Below are positions 10,155-22,615 of a stretch of DNA of 64,000 nt, piece by piece. The notes under the pieces are model-generated. The model saw only the letters and a program-made list of their open reading frames with translations, was not told the DNA's origin and made no database searches. Location: positions 62,001 to 126,000 of the forward strand of contig VCJN01002485.1 in assembly GCA_006384855.1 (NCBI GenBank). The letters are read 5' to 3'. This stretch comes from Tetraselmis striata. Taxonomy: Eukaryota > Chlorophyta > Chlorodendrophyceae > Chlorodendrales > Chlorodendraceae. The position numbers and the translations under genes were made by a program. Position 1 is the stretch's first letter. Each line of letters begins with the position of its first letter.

Positions 10155-11873
10155 TGCGGCCAAGAATCCATCCTACGACCCCCTGCATTCACCTTTTCAT
10201 CTCACAGTACATGTGATCCTTACATGTATGCAACTATCATATATAAACGCCACTATCGTCCCTCCAAGCTTATACTAGCAGCGCACTAATAGTCAAGCCT
10301 GAGATACAGTGTCCCACAAAATATTGACAGCACTTGATTGCTACCCTGGAGCTGCCCCCCACGAATACCGACCCTCACAAGAGCCCCTACTATAATACGC
10401 CTCAAACTGGAGTTCCATGCAACCTACGGGTGCCGGCGCAGGTGCACTAGTTACGCTGCGAATAAGACTTGACTTGCCCTGCCTGCCAGATGAGGTCAAT
10501 TGTGGACAACGGATCGAACTATTGGTGCGGATAAGACGCGCCAACAAGAAGCTTTGTAATGCAACCTATGAGAACCTTAGCTATGATACCTCGTCTTGAC
10601 TTGACGCCAGGCAGAAAAGTCAGGTTCATATCCGCAGTGTTCATATCCCTGCTTTTGCAACGCATAGAGAATGTTCGTATAGGTTGCTAGCAAGCCCAAT
10701 CATTCGAAGCTTATCATATCCGGGAATCGACACCCATATAGGAACATTCGGTATAGTATAGTACGTATAGTATAGCTCCGCTGCAGATTCGTGTTTTTCA
10801 ACCGCTGGCAGGCAGTAGGGCAGGTTCCTATTAGCAGTATGCTTACAATTACTGCACCGGCACCCGCTCATCGAACACCCGCCCCATCACCGAGCAGAGC
10901 CATGGCAGAGGCACCCGGCGCCCCACCCGTTAGTGCTGCCTCCTTGGTGCACAGAAATTAAAATGGCATATGTACCCTATGCAACCCTAAATAATATCCG
11001 TTGTAATTTGCCGCTCTGAGTCTTGTGATCTCGCTCCTGGACTGTCGTTTACCAGAGCTGCGAGTTTAATGTCGGCGCGACAGGCAGGACAATACTCAAG
11101 CAGAGGCACAGGGTTCCCGCCTCCTGTGGCCCTGCTCGGAAATAGTTTGGAATGTGGGCGCTCGTATGAAATGGAAAACTGCCTGAAAACTCGGTGGTGT
11201 CAGGGTTGTACTGTTGCCCGCCTTGTCAGGGGGGGCGTAGAAACAAATGCACCATGTATTCCAAGCAAGCCCAATGCACAGTTGGGCACATACTACATGC
11301 TGCCGATGCTCACCGTCCATGAGCCAGCACCTCCACGGACCAAGCAGACTCACTACTGGGGTAGACTTTCCGCAAACCTTTTGTTCAGCCTTTTTATCAT
11401 AGAAGCAGGAGGATGTCCGTGGGCCAGCGTCAGTCACTCAAAGGCGGCGCCCCAGACCTTGGGTCAGTTCATTAGAGCCTCGACGAAACTACGGGAGAAA
11501 CCGCAAGGTGGTATTGCGCCAGCAGCTCACCATCAGGCGCCCTGTCTAGATTCAGAACCATTGCTATGCGTGGCCACATGACAGCCCAAGATGATAGCTA
11601 CCCTTGAAGTCAGAGCACGGCCGGGTGTCGGCAGTGCCATGTGCGCCCGTGAAATCGTCACTATGATCATCAATGTTGTCGCCATTGTCATGAGAAGCGG
11701 TGCGCTGCGGACCGCGCCTGCGATGTCACCTTCACGGAGTGTCAACGCCATGGCATGAGCCACATCAAGAATGATGCGGTGTGATGGCGGTGTGGCGCAG
11801 GGGCTGCATGCCATGGCGGTGTGGCCCATCACACATGCATTCGATGTCCATCATGCCATGGCGCCACGCCGCA
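10155..11873. other. Convergent intergenic region, no gene supported
   Basis: It lies between the 3' ends of two convergent genes. A 170-codon plus frame at 11069-11581 overlaps a minus frame at 11096-11437. Neither shows domains, splice context or codon bias like the neighbours, so I do not call them. Confidence 0.4.
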
Positions 11874-13763
11874 TCACGCGAGCGCGGTGCCGGTGACGTC
11901 CTTCTTCATGTTCTCAATCTGCGAGGTAAAATTCTTGACAAACTTCCGAGCGACCTCCTTGCCGTCCGCCTTCTGCAGCTCCTCGCGCATCTTGGCGGCG
12001 TCCGCGTCCAGGGAGTCCACGGCCTCGCGGTGCTTCTCCTAATAGCGCCCGGCAAGACACGCAACGGTCAGGGCAGATCCCGCATCATTGTGAGAAGAGG
12101 GGGGGAAGGGGGGGGGGGGGGGGGGGATGACACGGTCCCAATGGCATGGCTCCCTTGGCTAAAATGGGAATGCAGGTTTGGATGTATCAAACTGGCATGG
12201 CGGGGCCGCGCTTCATATGTATCAAGCACCGGGCTACCTGCGGCTCATTTGATGAGAAATGTCGTCTCATTGTGTGATACGTTTCTAGTCTAATGGTTTG
12301 CGGTCTCCCCCAGGACGAAACTGGTAATGGTATGTCCCATATTAGCAGCACCTCCACCCGAGGCGCTGGCGCTCTCTTCACACATGTCATGAGCGTATGT
12401 AGCAGCCTTGCCCGCGGACCTGGAACTCGCCGATCAGGCTGTAGATCTTCTGCGAGCTGGCGTTGAGCTTTGCGCAGTCCTCCTGCCGCAGAAGCGCCCG
12501 CAGCAGCATGTCAGCACCAGCGCCCCCCTCCTCCCCATCAAGCTCACTAGTTATCATTGACTGCATCATGTCGGGTGCATTTGCCGCAGAGCGTAGCTCA
12601 GGGTCGCGCAACAGTCACCAACTGATGGGGGTGGCGCGGGCATGCCTGAGCCATCTTGGCGACGGCGTCCATCTGCGCCTGCAGCTTCTCCTCTGCGGCG
12701 TTCGTCGCTTTCTCCAGCTGCTCCTCCCTCAGGGCGTTGACCTGGCAACATTGGGCAGCCCACAGATGGGGCGGGCGGGGGGGGGGGGGGGGGGGTCAAA
12801 GAGGGAAGGGGGTAGCGCGGCTCGCTGTTATAGCAGGTGGGTGCGCGTGCTTGTGACGTTCCGATGGGATCTGCCGAAAAGTGAATGTCGCAAGTGAATT
12901 GAACCCTGTGCACGGAGCCCCCGTTTGACAAGGCATTTCAATCAAACCGGTGCTGCTGCGGCAGCCCCTGCACGTGTTGGAGCTTGGTGCCCAATATCAT
13001 AAAATCGGTATGCAAGTGAATGTTGCAAGTGAATCGAACCCTGCGCACGGAGGGCCCATTTGAGACTGGGATTGATGCGGGGTCTTGAAGCTGTGTTACC
13101 GAGCCCGTCGATACTCATTCAAAGAACACCGCAGTGAATGATACAAAAGGAGCTACAGCAACGCTGGTACAGCCTCACACGCCAATTCATTAGCAGGCCG
13201 CTGCAGTCGTATACAAATTTTGTATGTATATATGTTCTCACGGTCTACATGTCTACCTTACATGACAGGTACACAAATCATTGGGATGGGTGGGGCTGGA
13301 CATGCTGATCTGCCAGGGAAGCCCCGGCGCATGAGGGAGGAGGGGGGCGGGGGTTGGGGGGGGGGGGGGGGGAGGGGGAGCTTGCCTTGGCATGAAGCAG
13401 GGAGCGCAGCTGCTCAAAGTCGCCCACCGGCGCGCCACCTGCCTGCGGTATCGCCTGCAGAGATGCCGGGTGGGGGAAGGCTTCCGCCTGGGCCGCGCCC
13501 TTCCGGGACGGGTTGCCGTCAGCCGCGGCGGGCCGCGTCCCGGGGCCGCCCTCGCCCTCCTGGGACTCCACCACGCCGCGGAGCGTGAAGACGTCCCGGC
13601 GGCCCTCCTCCGCACGCGGGCTTGCCGGCCCGTCCGCCTCAGCGCCCTCCTCGGCACCACGGCCTCGCTGCTTGCCGCCGCGCGGCTTCTTAGCGCCCGG
13701 TGCGGCGTCGTCCGCCGCCGGGCCGCGGGCCTTCCGGCTCCGTGTGCCGCCAGCCTTGGCCAT
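11874..13763 (-). CDS. Four-exon basic N-terminus/coiled-coil protein, family unknown
   Basis: Minus-strand exons 13763-13386, 12741-12646, 12596-12420 and 12038-11874 (TGA) join in frame, all introns in phase 0, to a 271-residue protein. Residues 1-60 are Lys/Arg/Ala/Gly-rich (MAKAGGTRSRKARG...KKPRGGKQRGRG), like a nuclear-localisation or nucleic-acid-binding tail. From about residue 115 it is helical and heptad-like: DFEQLRSLLHAK, ALREEQLEKATNAAEEKLQ, LLRQEDCAKLNASSQKIY, and a final EKHREAVDSLDADAAKMREE...NFTSQIENMKK. Two donors appear to be GC rather than GT (AAG|GCAAGC at 13386 and CAG|GCATGC at 12646). Introns hold C-tracts on the sense strand. I do not recognise the family; the shape (basic head, three-part coiled coil) suggests a chromosomal or cytoskeletal structural protein, but that is a guess. 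Confidence 0.6.
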
Positions 13764-15756
13764 TCTTGCGCCTCTAAGCTGTCGGGCTGCAACGAAGTAC
13801 AATGGGAGCGCACTGGGCACCGTAGGCCAGCAAAACCACGGCGCCATTGTGTTACTGGTAGCCATGCAGGGATTCGTCTAAAAATTATGGTATGGTCTGT
13901 GATACCTACTGTGGGGCACACACGCATACAGTTAAGACCATCATACACAGTAGCCTGGTACTATGGTTAAATGCCCCCAGCTCTTGGGCCCGGGGGTAGC
14001 TAACTGGTACCACCCGTCCCCAATTCGACATAGCTTTGATATTCTATACATTCTACAGCATATCGCAATGCCATGTATCATCGACAGTGAAGCACACGGC
14101 TGCTACTCGGGCAAATCCTAGCAGATATAGCTATGCCGCACGAGTTGTGTCGATTCTGACAGATCAACGACCTCCCGCCGAGAGTCGCAGGTCCCGATAA
14201 TTTGCCAAAGCCAGAGCTCAGAGTTGTAACTCGCTTACCGACATCAGATATGGGGCACGACCGGCAAGCGCCCTCGGCTCGCCGTGACGGGATCTTGCTG
14301 GATCGGACGGCCCGATGCCATATAGGAACTTTAAGGCCGAGGAAGACGATCCGTGGAGACGCTATACGGTGGCGCGAAAGAGCGAGGGGGCGCACGATGG
14401 CGGCATGGTGCAGCGCGAAGTAGGGGCGCGCGATTGCAGCTTTAGTCCGGCAATGCAGCAGGGGGCCGAGCGACACCCGTTCGTGAACACTGCTGTCACT
14501 GCATTGGCTACTGCTAAGAAAATTATTGTTTCGGCATATCGCCGCCGATTCGTCGACGGCGAAACGCGGCAACCTTTTCGATGTGGCGATTCCACGTTTC
14601 GCCAGCACAGCCAGCCTTCTACCAGGGAGGTATGGAGGTCTCAAGAGGGATGCAGTCGAACTTCACGGCAGCTGGGCGCACTACGACTGATGGAGTCTGT
14701 CGGGGATCACTCGGGATTATCGATACAAGACGATGAATACAATGTGCATCAGTGTCGTCCCGGCTCATACACGTTGTATAAGTCAATCAGCCTGCCGCCT
14801 GCTATCGACCCGGCTTGGCATATCAGAAGCCTGGTAGACGCTTGATAAGCTGGCATCAGGCGCAGAATAGCCGCTCTCGCAAGTCCGCGCGGGGTAAACT
14901 GCAAATAGCAAAATGATACGACGTGCATGCCACTGACGCGGCGCAAGAAGTTCTTGGACTGCAAAATTTAGCTTAAGAAAGAGTATGAAAACATTATTGT
15001 ACACAAATACGCGCCCTACGACGAGGGGCATCTCGTCGCAACTACCTTGCGCTATGATTCCGAGGGCCTGAAGACGCAGCACCCTGAGACTTCCCGGGCT
15101 TTAAAGGGTAAACATCCTGCCATCCTGGGCACCGCTGTCTGATAGTTGTTAAAGGGCGGTATTGAAATACCTGAGACTGATGACGGCAAACACTTGCTTT
15201 GTCAAATTGTAGTGGAGCTGCAGTCTGCCCGAGAAGTCTGCGCCACGACAGAAGTCGCAAGTGATACAGGGCTAGCCGCTGCTGCGGAAGTTGTAGTTTG
15301 CAGAAATGTAAGGAGTACTACTACGTTCGTCGCTGCATCTTATCATTGGTCGTCGAGCGCACAGGTGCTGTCTAAATTCATACATCATGCTGGTCTGGAA
15401 GTCCTTTAGTCATTGCTACGAACAGATGAATTCCCTCGTGGCCGCTAAATACACCCATCGACTGCTATGATATGGCAGTCGATCCCTCCCAGAGTAAACC
15501 ACATCCCCTGAATATTTGTGCCAGCAGGTTATGCTGTTTGTAACGTTGCACAATAAATGCACCCACCAACCTCGCTCGCTGAGCCTGCCAGCGCGGGGAT
15601 CCCAACATCTCGCCGACGGACAATGGGCGTTGGCTGAACGAAGGCTATCAGCAGTCCATCATTAGGAACACTTCACGTGTTAACATAGAAGAATGGAATA
15701 TCTTGATTCCCCTAGTCCATAATATGCGGGATCCAGCTGCGTAATGGAGTTCGCTT
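13764..15756. other. No gene supported; possible upstream part of the Ty3 element
   Basis: The 5' side of the coiled-coil gene. Overlapping frames of 176-188 codons on both strands at 14078-14845 carry no motif I recognise. An 87-codon plus frame at 15146-15409 is also unrecognised. The RT and RNase H expected ahead of the Ty3 integrase below are not visible here. Confidence 0.4.
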
Positions 15757-17090
15757 TGATTCTACTGATGGGCGGTTTTGTTACATGTCCGATAAAATCT
15801 GCCTCCCCACTTCCGACGATAAACTATCAAATCTAATTATCGACGAACTTCATGATGCCGCCGGTCACGCCGATGATTTCGAACGCACACTCCTCAATAT
15901 TTCGCGCACTTTTTTGTGGCCACGCATGTGCAATACTGTTCGCCGTTACTACAGAATTTGCCAAACGTACCAACGCATTCAGAGCTCGACCCAAAAACCC
16001 AATAGGCTCTTTGTCACCACTGCCTTAAGGTTCTCACCCCTGGGAAATAATTTAGATGGATTTTACAACCGCGGCTTGCCTCTGCAAAATTGCTTCGATG
16101 CAATTGCTAAATTTGTTTGCAACTTCACTCAGCAGGCCCACTACTTATTATCCCATGTAATATTCACATTGACGCCCCTCAACTCGCTCGGTTATTTATT
16201 GACGAAATTTTCAGACACGACCATGGCTTGTGTCGTACAATTATTTCCGATTGCGATCCCGCTATACCTCTACGTTTTGGAAGAAATTATTCCGTTCCCT
16301 TACCACCAAATTGGATATATTACCTCGTCGTTTCACCCCGAGACCGAAGGACAAACCGAACGCACGCACCGCATCACTATTGAGCATATTCTACGCTCTT
16401 ATGTGCACCAAAACCATATACTACGACTGGCTCAATAACCCGTCCCTTGCTTAATTTGCCTATACAACAATAATTACCATTCCGCGATAAAACGCTCGCC
16501 CTTTGAGGCTTGGTATGGCATGTGCCCCCTTGTTCATGCTGCCTTATTATCCCAACCCTTGGATTATACTGACCATGTCGATATTGCCCAACACATGCAT
16601 AACACCCATGCCATGATATCCGAAGAAATAAAACTCGCTGATGTGTACCAATTTGCTTCGGCTAATCGTCGCTCCCGGCCTGGGGAATTTAACGAGGGTG
16701 AAAACATTTGGCTATCCACCGATAATTTATTATCGCGTAACCATCATGTTCGCGCAAACTCCGCCAGCGATTCTTCGGTCCGTTTCCGATCGTCCAAAAC
16801 ATATCCTCCCAGGCATACCGCATTCGCTTGCCCCCGACTATGGAGCGTCACCGTGTGTTTCATATTTCCAAGTTACGCCGCTGCTATATTCGCCGAATGC
16901 CCCCCCCCCTGATGTTTCCCGTGGTCGACTTATATCCCCCACAGCAAGATGAATTCATTGTTGAGAACATTCTTGATCGCAGAATTGAACATGATACCGA
17001 TCATTATGCTCGCGACCCCGCCCTTGTGTTCCTTGTGCAATGGCTAGGCTATGACTCTTCGCAGAAGTCTTAAGAGCTCTATTGCAGCCT
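15757..17090 (+). pseudogene. Ty3-type retrotransposon integrase plus chromodomain
   Basis: The frame from 15785 begins with an HHCC-like zinc domain (ELHDAAGHAD ... TFLWPRM ... YYRICQTYQ), in which the last Cys of the CxxC pair is Tyr. Then come the integrase core words NNLDGFYNRGLP with CFDAIAKFV (first Asp), ARLFIDEIFRHDHGLCRTII-SDCDP in a second frame (about 16160-16250; second Asp) and FHPETEGQTERTH (about 16333-16371; catalytic Glu). A chromodomain follows: DEFIVENILDRRIEHDTDH with FLVQWLGYD (about 16950-17060). This order defines chromodomain-bearing Ty3 elements, where the chromodomain guides insertion by binding modified histones. At least two frameshifts and stops kill it. No LTRs or upstream RT were found, so it is a 3' pol fragment. 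Confidence 0.8.
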
Positions 17091-17559
17091 CAGAAAGGTT
17101 GACATGCTCACTGTCTATGGCCAACGCACACCCGCGCCTTGTCTGCTTTGTGTTGCCGCCCACACTACCGTGAGCTTAACCGAAAATACCATGCCCCATT
17201 TCCCCTCAACATTTGAGACCCTTGTTTTAATTTTTTGAGAGGAGTAGAAATGTTAGGGTCACTCTGTTCCCCAACCCTACCTATGCATGCACCTATACCC
17301 GCGCCATTGTTACATATATCATTTGCATGATACTTGTAATCATCCTCATTGTCTTTACTATACTCGTATGCTTGCATGCGCCCAATGTCCGAGGGCAATC
17401 CCCGCGCCCCACATCTGTTATACTACATATGGTGCCATCTGACTGCCACCGCCCGGTCACCAGTGACCTCTAGCCCGATCTGCCACAACCTGCCAGCTGT
17501 AAGCCGGCGGCCAACCGGCATGTAGCCAGAATCCGTCTGCTCAAACCACTTGTCCTGTC
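17091..17559. other. No gene seen
   Basis: AT-richer spacer between two retroelement fragments. Possibly the 3' non-coding part or LTR remnant of the Ty3 element; no paired copy is present to test this. Confidence 0.3.
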
Positions 17560-19543
17560 TCAATATAGCACCGCACTACTGCACCTCACAGGTGAACACC
17601 GTGCACCAGGGCGGAAGACGCCCGGTCCAATACCACCTTGTTGTGCTGCTCCGCCTTGATCGCCGCGATCCCCGGGGTGTATCAACGGGGGTCGTTTCCC
17701 CAAGTGGGGGTCGTGGAGGACATGCACGCGAAATCGATCATTTAATCACCCCCCAACCCCGCAAGTGTCAAATCTGACGGCCTCGAGCGGTCCGCTGGGC
17801 GCATCCCATAGGTCTCAAGGGTCAGGTCGCCGGTTCCAGAGCGGTCTCGGTCAAGCACCGCCCCCGCTTCAATCGCCACAGAAGCCCATAGAATTTTCAA
17901 GGCGATATACATGCGGTGCTTGTAGCTCGCGACGGGGCAGATGGGCAGATGATCCATGACAAAATCCGTAGCGTTCCGGTTCGAGCCATCCGTAGAGCGA
18001 AGCCATGTAAGGGATCAATAACACACGTGGGGCCCGGGCATGTGACAAGCGCGGAACCTCGCGCGGGCGAAGGCCCAGCACCCGCGCAGCGCGACTGAAT
18101 AAGCAGCATGGGGCTGACTCGTGATCCGACTGGAAAAGCGATAGGGAGCCCCGCCCGCACACGCTGTACAAGCGCGGGGCATCAAGTTGCGAGGCCGCGG
18201 CACCCGTACGATGGAAGCCAAGATCGAGGGCCACGAAGTCAGGCAAGCGAATCGCACGGCTGAGGTGCGTTGGACAACCATGGTCGTGGGTTGGTCAAGG
18301 GCGGCAGCATCCGTATCCGTACCCGAGGGCGGAGCTGTAGTACCGCCTAGCTGCGATTCTAGTAGGGAAGGAGTTGCCGCTGACGGAGGGGGTGCCACTA
18401 AATCGCCGGGCGACGGTGTCTTGAGAGCTACAAAAGCGCATGTAGTAACGGTATGGGCAGTACTCGTACCACCGATAGGAAGCGATTGTTGGGCAGCAGA
18501 AGCGGCCTCACCAATATCAACCCCAAGGGACGTGGCCGTAAAATGATATGTGGCGACGCGCAGTCCTCCGCTCGTGCTCGTACCCGTACGGGCCGTAGTA
18601 CCAACTAATGGACCCGGTGCAGCGGGGCTCGTAGCATTACCAACCGTAAGTAATTCGAAGATCTCGTGGGCATGCCCGTACGCCGCGCGCCGCACATCTT
18701 TCTGCGGTAACGTGGTGAGGGCTTGTACAATCTCGTACACACGGCGCGTCTCGCGCGCCCATGGCAAAGCACTCGTAGCCACGGACGACACCTAGGCGCG
18801 GACCGCCTCGTACAAGGGGCCGAGTGAGGGCCATTACTCCCGTACCAGCTTTGGCAAGACAACCGATTGCGCGGAATAGAACGCCGCATGCATGGGCCTC
18901 AGACTGCAACAAGGCCATATTCAAACCGCCAAAATTCGCGGGCATACTCATCTGGACGATTGCAGCCTCCATGCGCGGTGCAGCCTCCATGCGCGGTCGC
19001 AAGCATCCTTATCAAGCAACGGAAATGCAGCCGAAATGTTGGCGGCGTCCACGGCCTCCAAGAAAGGGTCAAGCTCCGACGGCGGCATCATGCGGCCAAG
19101 GAAGGTCTGCCGCACCGCGCATACGACCAGAAAATCGCATGGCCCAAAAAAGGGGCATCCGTATCCCGATGTGCCAAAGGAGGCGATGTCCTCCAAAAGT
19201 GCGGCGTGTGCCTGCTCACGGCGCCACCCCAACGCAACGGTCATCCACCGCGGGTAATGGCTAATATATCAGCACCCAGATACACGGCGCCATCATGGAC
19301 ATGGTCATCGGCCGGGGTACGAAATCCTCCCGGCGCAAAAATCGCCCGCACTGCCCGCAACTCGGCCTCGCTGATGTCACCGCCGGGGTGAAGAACGTAC
19401 CTCGTCTTATTGTCGTTGACCACCAGTCTGACTTTGAAAAGCTCCGTGCAATACTCGTCGAAAACACGCGGAACGAGAGCCGCCGATGATGATAAATTAT
19501 CAACTCGCTGCTTAGACTTGTGAGCCCCTAGTTGCTCGTTCAT
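17560..19543 (-). pseudogene. Non-LTR-like retroelement, RT end to C-terminus (copy A)
   Basis: On the minus strand, 19543-19241 reads RVFDEYCTELFKVRLVVNDN and HPGGDISEAELRA, like the RT region just after the active site. 19244-18948 gives HAALLEDIASFGTSG, VVCAVRQTFLGRMMPPSELD and DAANISAAFPLLDKD. Next is NFGGLNMALLQSEAHACGVLF (about 18950-18890), the GGL box that follows RT in many such elements. Farther on are DFVALDLGFHRTG (about 18235), a Gly/Asp-rich stretch, and RPSDLTL (about 17780), the start of a region that in copy B continues as a probable endonuclease-like C-terminus. The match to copy B (43.6-45.4 kb, opposite orientation) extends to about 17565. Several frameshifts are present. 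The family name is from motif memory; an RLE-type non-LTR element is my best fit. Confidence 0.65.
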
Positions 19544-19771
19544 CTATCCCGCAGCTCACGTTCACCTGATAGTCGTATTTGAAAAAGGTAGCGACTATAC
19601 ACGTCTCGTGGGAACACGGCCGGGGGCGATACACGGCTGGCGGCCCGAGATGTGTTCCCAAAATCCCGGTATGTGTTCCTCCCGTTCCCTTATAATCGCA
19701 CTTATTGAACTGGCCGGAACCCAGTCGCTCGAACCGCATTATTATTACTTTTAGTAGTACGGCACTACTAA

Positions 19772-20030
19772 AAGTAAAGTTCGCCCCGGGACATCGGCCG
19801 AAGCCGCCCCATCACTTGACCTCGTGCGCCAACTGCAGTCGTAGGTCTGGCATAGCCCATAGACCATTGCCTCATTCGAACCCCGAAGGGCTAATGCATC
19901 AACCGGGTAAACCCGGGACACGCCGGGCCGATATTGCCGAAATACATCAGCCAGGAATCGAACCCGGGTCTCTCGCACGGGACAACACAATACATAATTG
20001 TATGTAGCCTCATCGCGTACTGGTTTGGTC
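19772..20030 (-). mobile_element. tRNA-derived SINE, copy 2
   Basis: The minus strand has the T-arm box CCCGGGTTCGATTCCTGG (about 19951-19968), a near-consensus pol III B box, preceded by CCGTGCGAGAGAC. The roughly 180-bp body aligns with the copy at 7.3-7.6 kb. The 3' end runs into CTTTACTTTTAGTAGTGCC, whose complement is repeated just outside (19746-19770), giving an inverted pair ACTTTTAGTAGT/ACTACTAAAAGT at the tail. Confidence 0.65.
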
Positions 20031-21371
20031 ACACGGGGTATCCGTTACATGAAAAGAAAAATGCCAGAAACCGCTACCACTAGCCACCACCCATGCCAGC
20101 AGTGTTCGGCAATAAAACACCATTCGAACCAAACGGCAAATCTCGCACATTTAAACCATTCCGTCAAAGTTGCGCCAATCAAATCCCGTAGCACAGCAAG
20201 CATCGGCAAATCACCGCGAAATCATCATCACATAAACAGCAATCAGTGCCGGACCACAAAATAAATTCCAGACCACCCGAGGGCGAGCGGACGGGAAAAA
20301 GTAGAGTGTGCCGGTAGGACACGAGAGAATGAATGCTACCTCAGTAGCGGCCTCCTTACATAACAGGCGCGCCGACAGCAAGGAAAACTGGCATTTCAGG
20401 CTTCAATGTTAGTCCCAAGGTGAGCTCACTGCAATCTCGTTTAGCTGAGTAGAGAAAAGTTGGCACCCGGTGCCCAACCGATTCATACTCCCTCATGAAA
20501 TGACGCCGCTCAAAGGGTGACGAGCCTCCTGAGCTGCCTCATGCCACTGGCCAACACATAAGAAGCGGAGGCTTGGCACGCACGTAGTTGAGTAGTGGTG
20601 CGGCAAATGTAATATAGTTTGTCCATGCAGCATTGTTGGCGCACGCGCCAAGTGGAACTCGTTTTAAGACATACTAAACAACATCATCATCCGCTCATTC
20701 CCCCATTAGCAATAATGCAGCGACAATTGCATTGCAGAGAAGTGGTGTAGCGACACTTGTTGAGCGGCAATGCATTGCGGCGGTGCAGGAACCATATACT
20801 ATCTATGTATTTAAATACATTCATTGTAAAATCAATATTTGATATATTCATGTCTAGCATTTCTCAAATATTCATGGATGTCACCTCCTTGGCTGACTGC
20901 AAATCACAAACTTTACAACATTGGTGACGTACATATTGCTTGGATGTGAGGAATTTGCATAGATTCAAGGATGTTGCTGGGTAGTGCACACACATATGGG
21001 TGCACGAGTTGAGCAACGGTGATGTACTAATATCTATATGGCACGCGGCGTCAAAGTAATATCAACGCGCAAATTCACCGGTTTACCACAGCTCGTCCTT
21101 TTGGTGGTGAAATACGCATATTGCGTTATGAATGTGCATAGAGCACCCACATGAAGTTGCCTCAGCTCGGCGTCCTTCCTTTTTGTTACGCGCGTACCAA
21201 ATGGTACGCTGCGCATACCAAACCCTTGGATGTTCAGCCGGCGTCACATTTATATCTTTGTGGTGCCCATGTTCAACGCTGGCGCAAGCATGGCATATAT
21301 TATTATAACATAGGTTCGGTACTGGTACGTATGCGGGCGGCAGTCCCCTATAGAGGTATGTACACGGGCAG
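20031..21371. other. Gene-poor, AT-richer stretch
   Basis: From 20270 to 21000 there is no open frame of note. Composition is AT-richer than the host genes. No repeat partner in the window was found. Confidence 0.4.
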
Positions 21372-21511
21372 TCCGATGCGTGGGCTCGTGCCCATTCTGC
21401 ATCTTCTCCTGCTACTGCTTCCACCTCGAAGTTGCTGTAGAGGACCTTTCCGATTGTCCTTTTCTGGCGATTTTCTGATATCGCCTTCTGCAGCTAGCTC
21501 ATGTAATTATG
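21372..21511 (+). mobile_element. Solo 3' tail of the retroelement seen in copies A/B
   Basis: About 140 bp match 45264-45404, the 3' end of copy B: GATGCGT, CATTC, TTGCTTCCACCTCG.AGTTGCTGTAG, the TTTCTG/GATTT block, and the end GCAGCTAGCTCATGTAATTA. Similarity stops in both places right after GTAATTA, which marks the element's 3' terminus. A truncated insertion of only the tail fits 5'-truncating target-primed reverse transcription. Confidence 0.7.
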
Positions 21512-22615
21512 TACGCGTGGACGCCCCGTATACACATGTATACTATGTGGGTTTTGCTGTGCATACTACATGTATACGACTATATACGAGTGTTAATGTA
21601 GACGACGTACTACGGGCCCGCAAATCACAAAGTAGCTATTGTCGCTATAGGCGGCACGGTGGGAAGACATTGACTTTCAGACAAGCGCAGATTGGTATCG
21701 TCCCAGAGGTTTTACGGTCAAATCAAGACAGATTGTGGTATAATCTGCATACGTATTTGTGGGATTTGTGCAACATCAGCGGAAGATAATATCAGTGGGG
21801 TTGTATTGGAGCACACCCGAGCGGAGCAACTCTTTACCCCCCCCTCCCCCTCCACCCCCCCCCCCCCCCCCCCCCAACACCTACATGCGAGATTGCCACT
21901 GCTGAAATAGCTTGTCGTTTCCCAGTATTACTTCACAAAGCCTCGCCCCAAACCCGAAAAACTTTTTCTGCAAATCGGTAATGCACCGGCACTTCGCAAT
22001 GTACGGTCGCCGTCCCTACCTGAATTTGAAATTGAAATTGGATTACAATTATCAGTCCGCTGCTCTCCGCGGCCCGGACCGGGTCGCTCTAAGGACATGC
22101 CATCTCTAACCATAATATGGGACACGATGATGTGTATTACAGCTCCGGGTAGTGCCGCCATCCTCTTTATCCGTTTCCATCCCCGCCTCCTTCCGTCGCA
22201 GCCTTGGGCCGCCCCTCATGTCTGCTATTTTTGACTTTGCGGGGCATCTCCATCTTCCGCACCTAGTTCATTATAGACCCCCATGCGTCCTTTGGGTCGT
22301 TGGTGCGCTATGTGCAACTTCGACCCGTTGCTCGGGCAAGCATCTAGCTAGGGCGACGCCATGTTGCCGTCTATTCATATTGGCCAGGTATGTCCCACAG
22401 AGGAGGCGCATGCGGACTGAGGCAGCCGAAGCGTCCCGCCCTGCCATGCGCCCCGTACATGGATCTCCGCCACCAAATGAGGTGCCGTCTCAAGCCTGTG
22501 GTAGTTGAGGTTGCGATTGGGAGAGTACGTTGTGTAGCTTGATGAGGCCAAATGGGGGTTTGCAAATAGTACGCCGCCGGGGCGCGGGTGGTTCGTGCGG
22601 GCAAGGGGGCTCAGC
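21512..22615. other. No gene supported
   Basis: Contains a C-tract at 21855-21875 and short frames only. A GTATACACATGTATAC palindrome lies near 21528-21543. Confidence 0.4.

Noticed and set aside
11069-11581. 170-codon plus-strand gene
   Set aside because: No domain, composition unlike the neighbouring genes, and an overlapping opposite frame of similar quality; located in a convergent 3' region.
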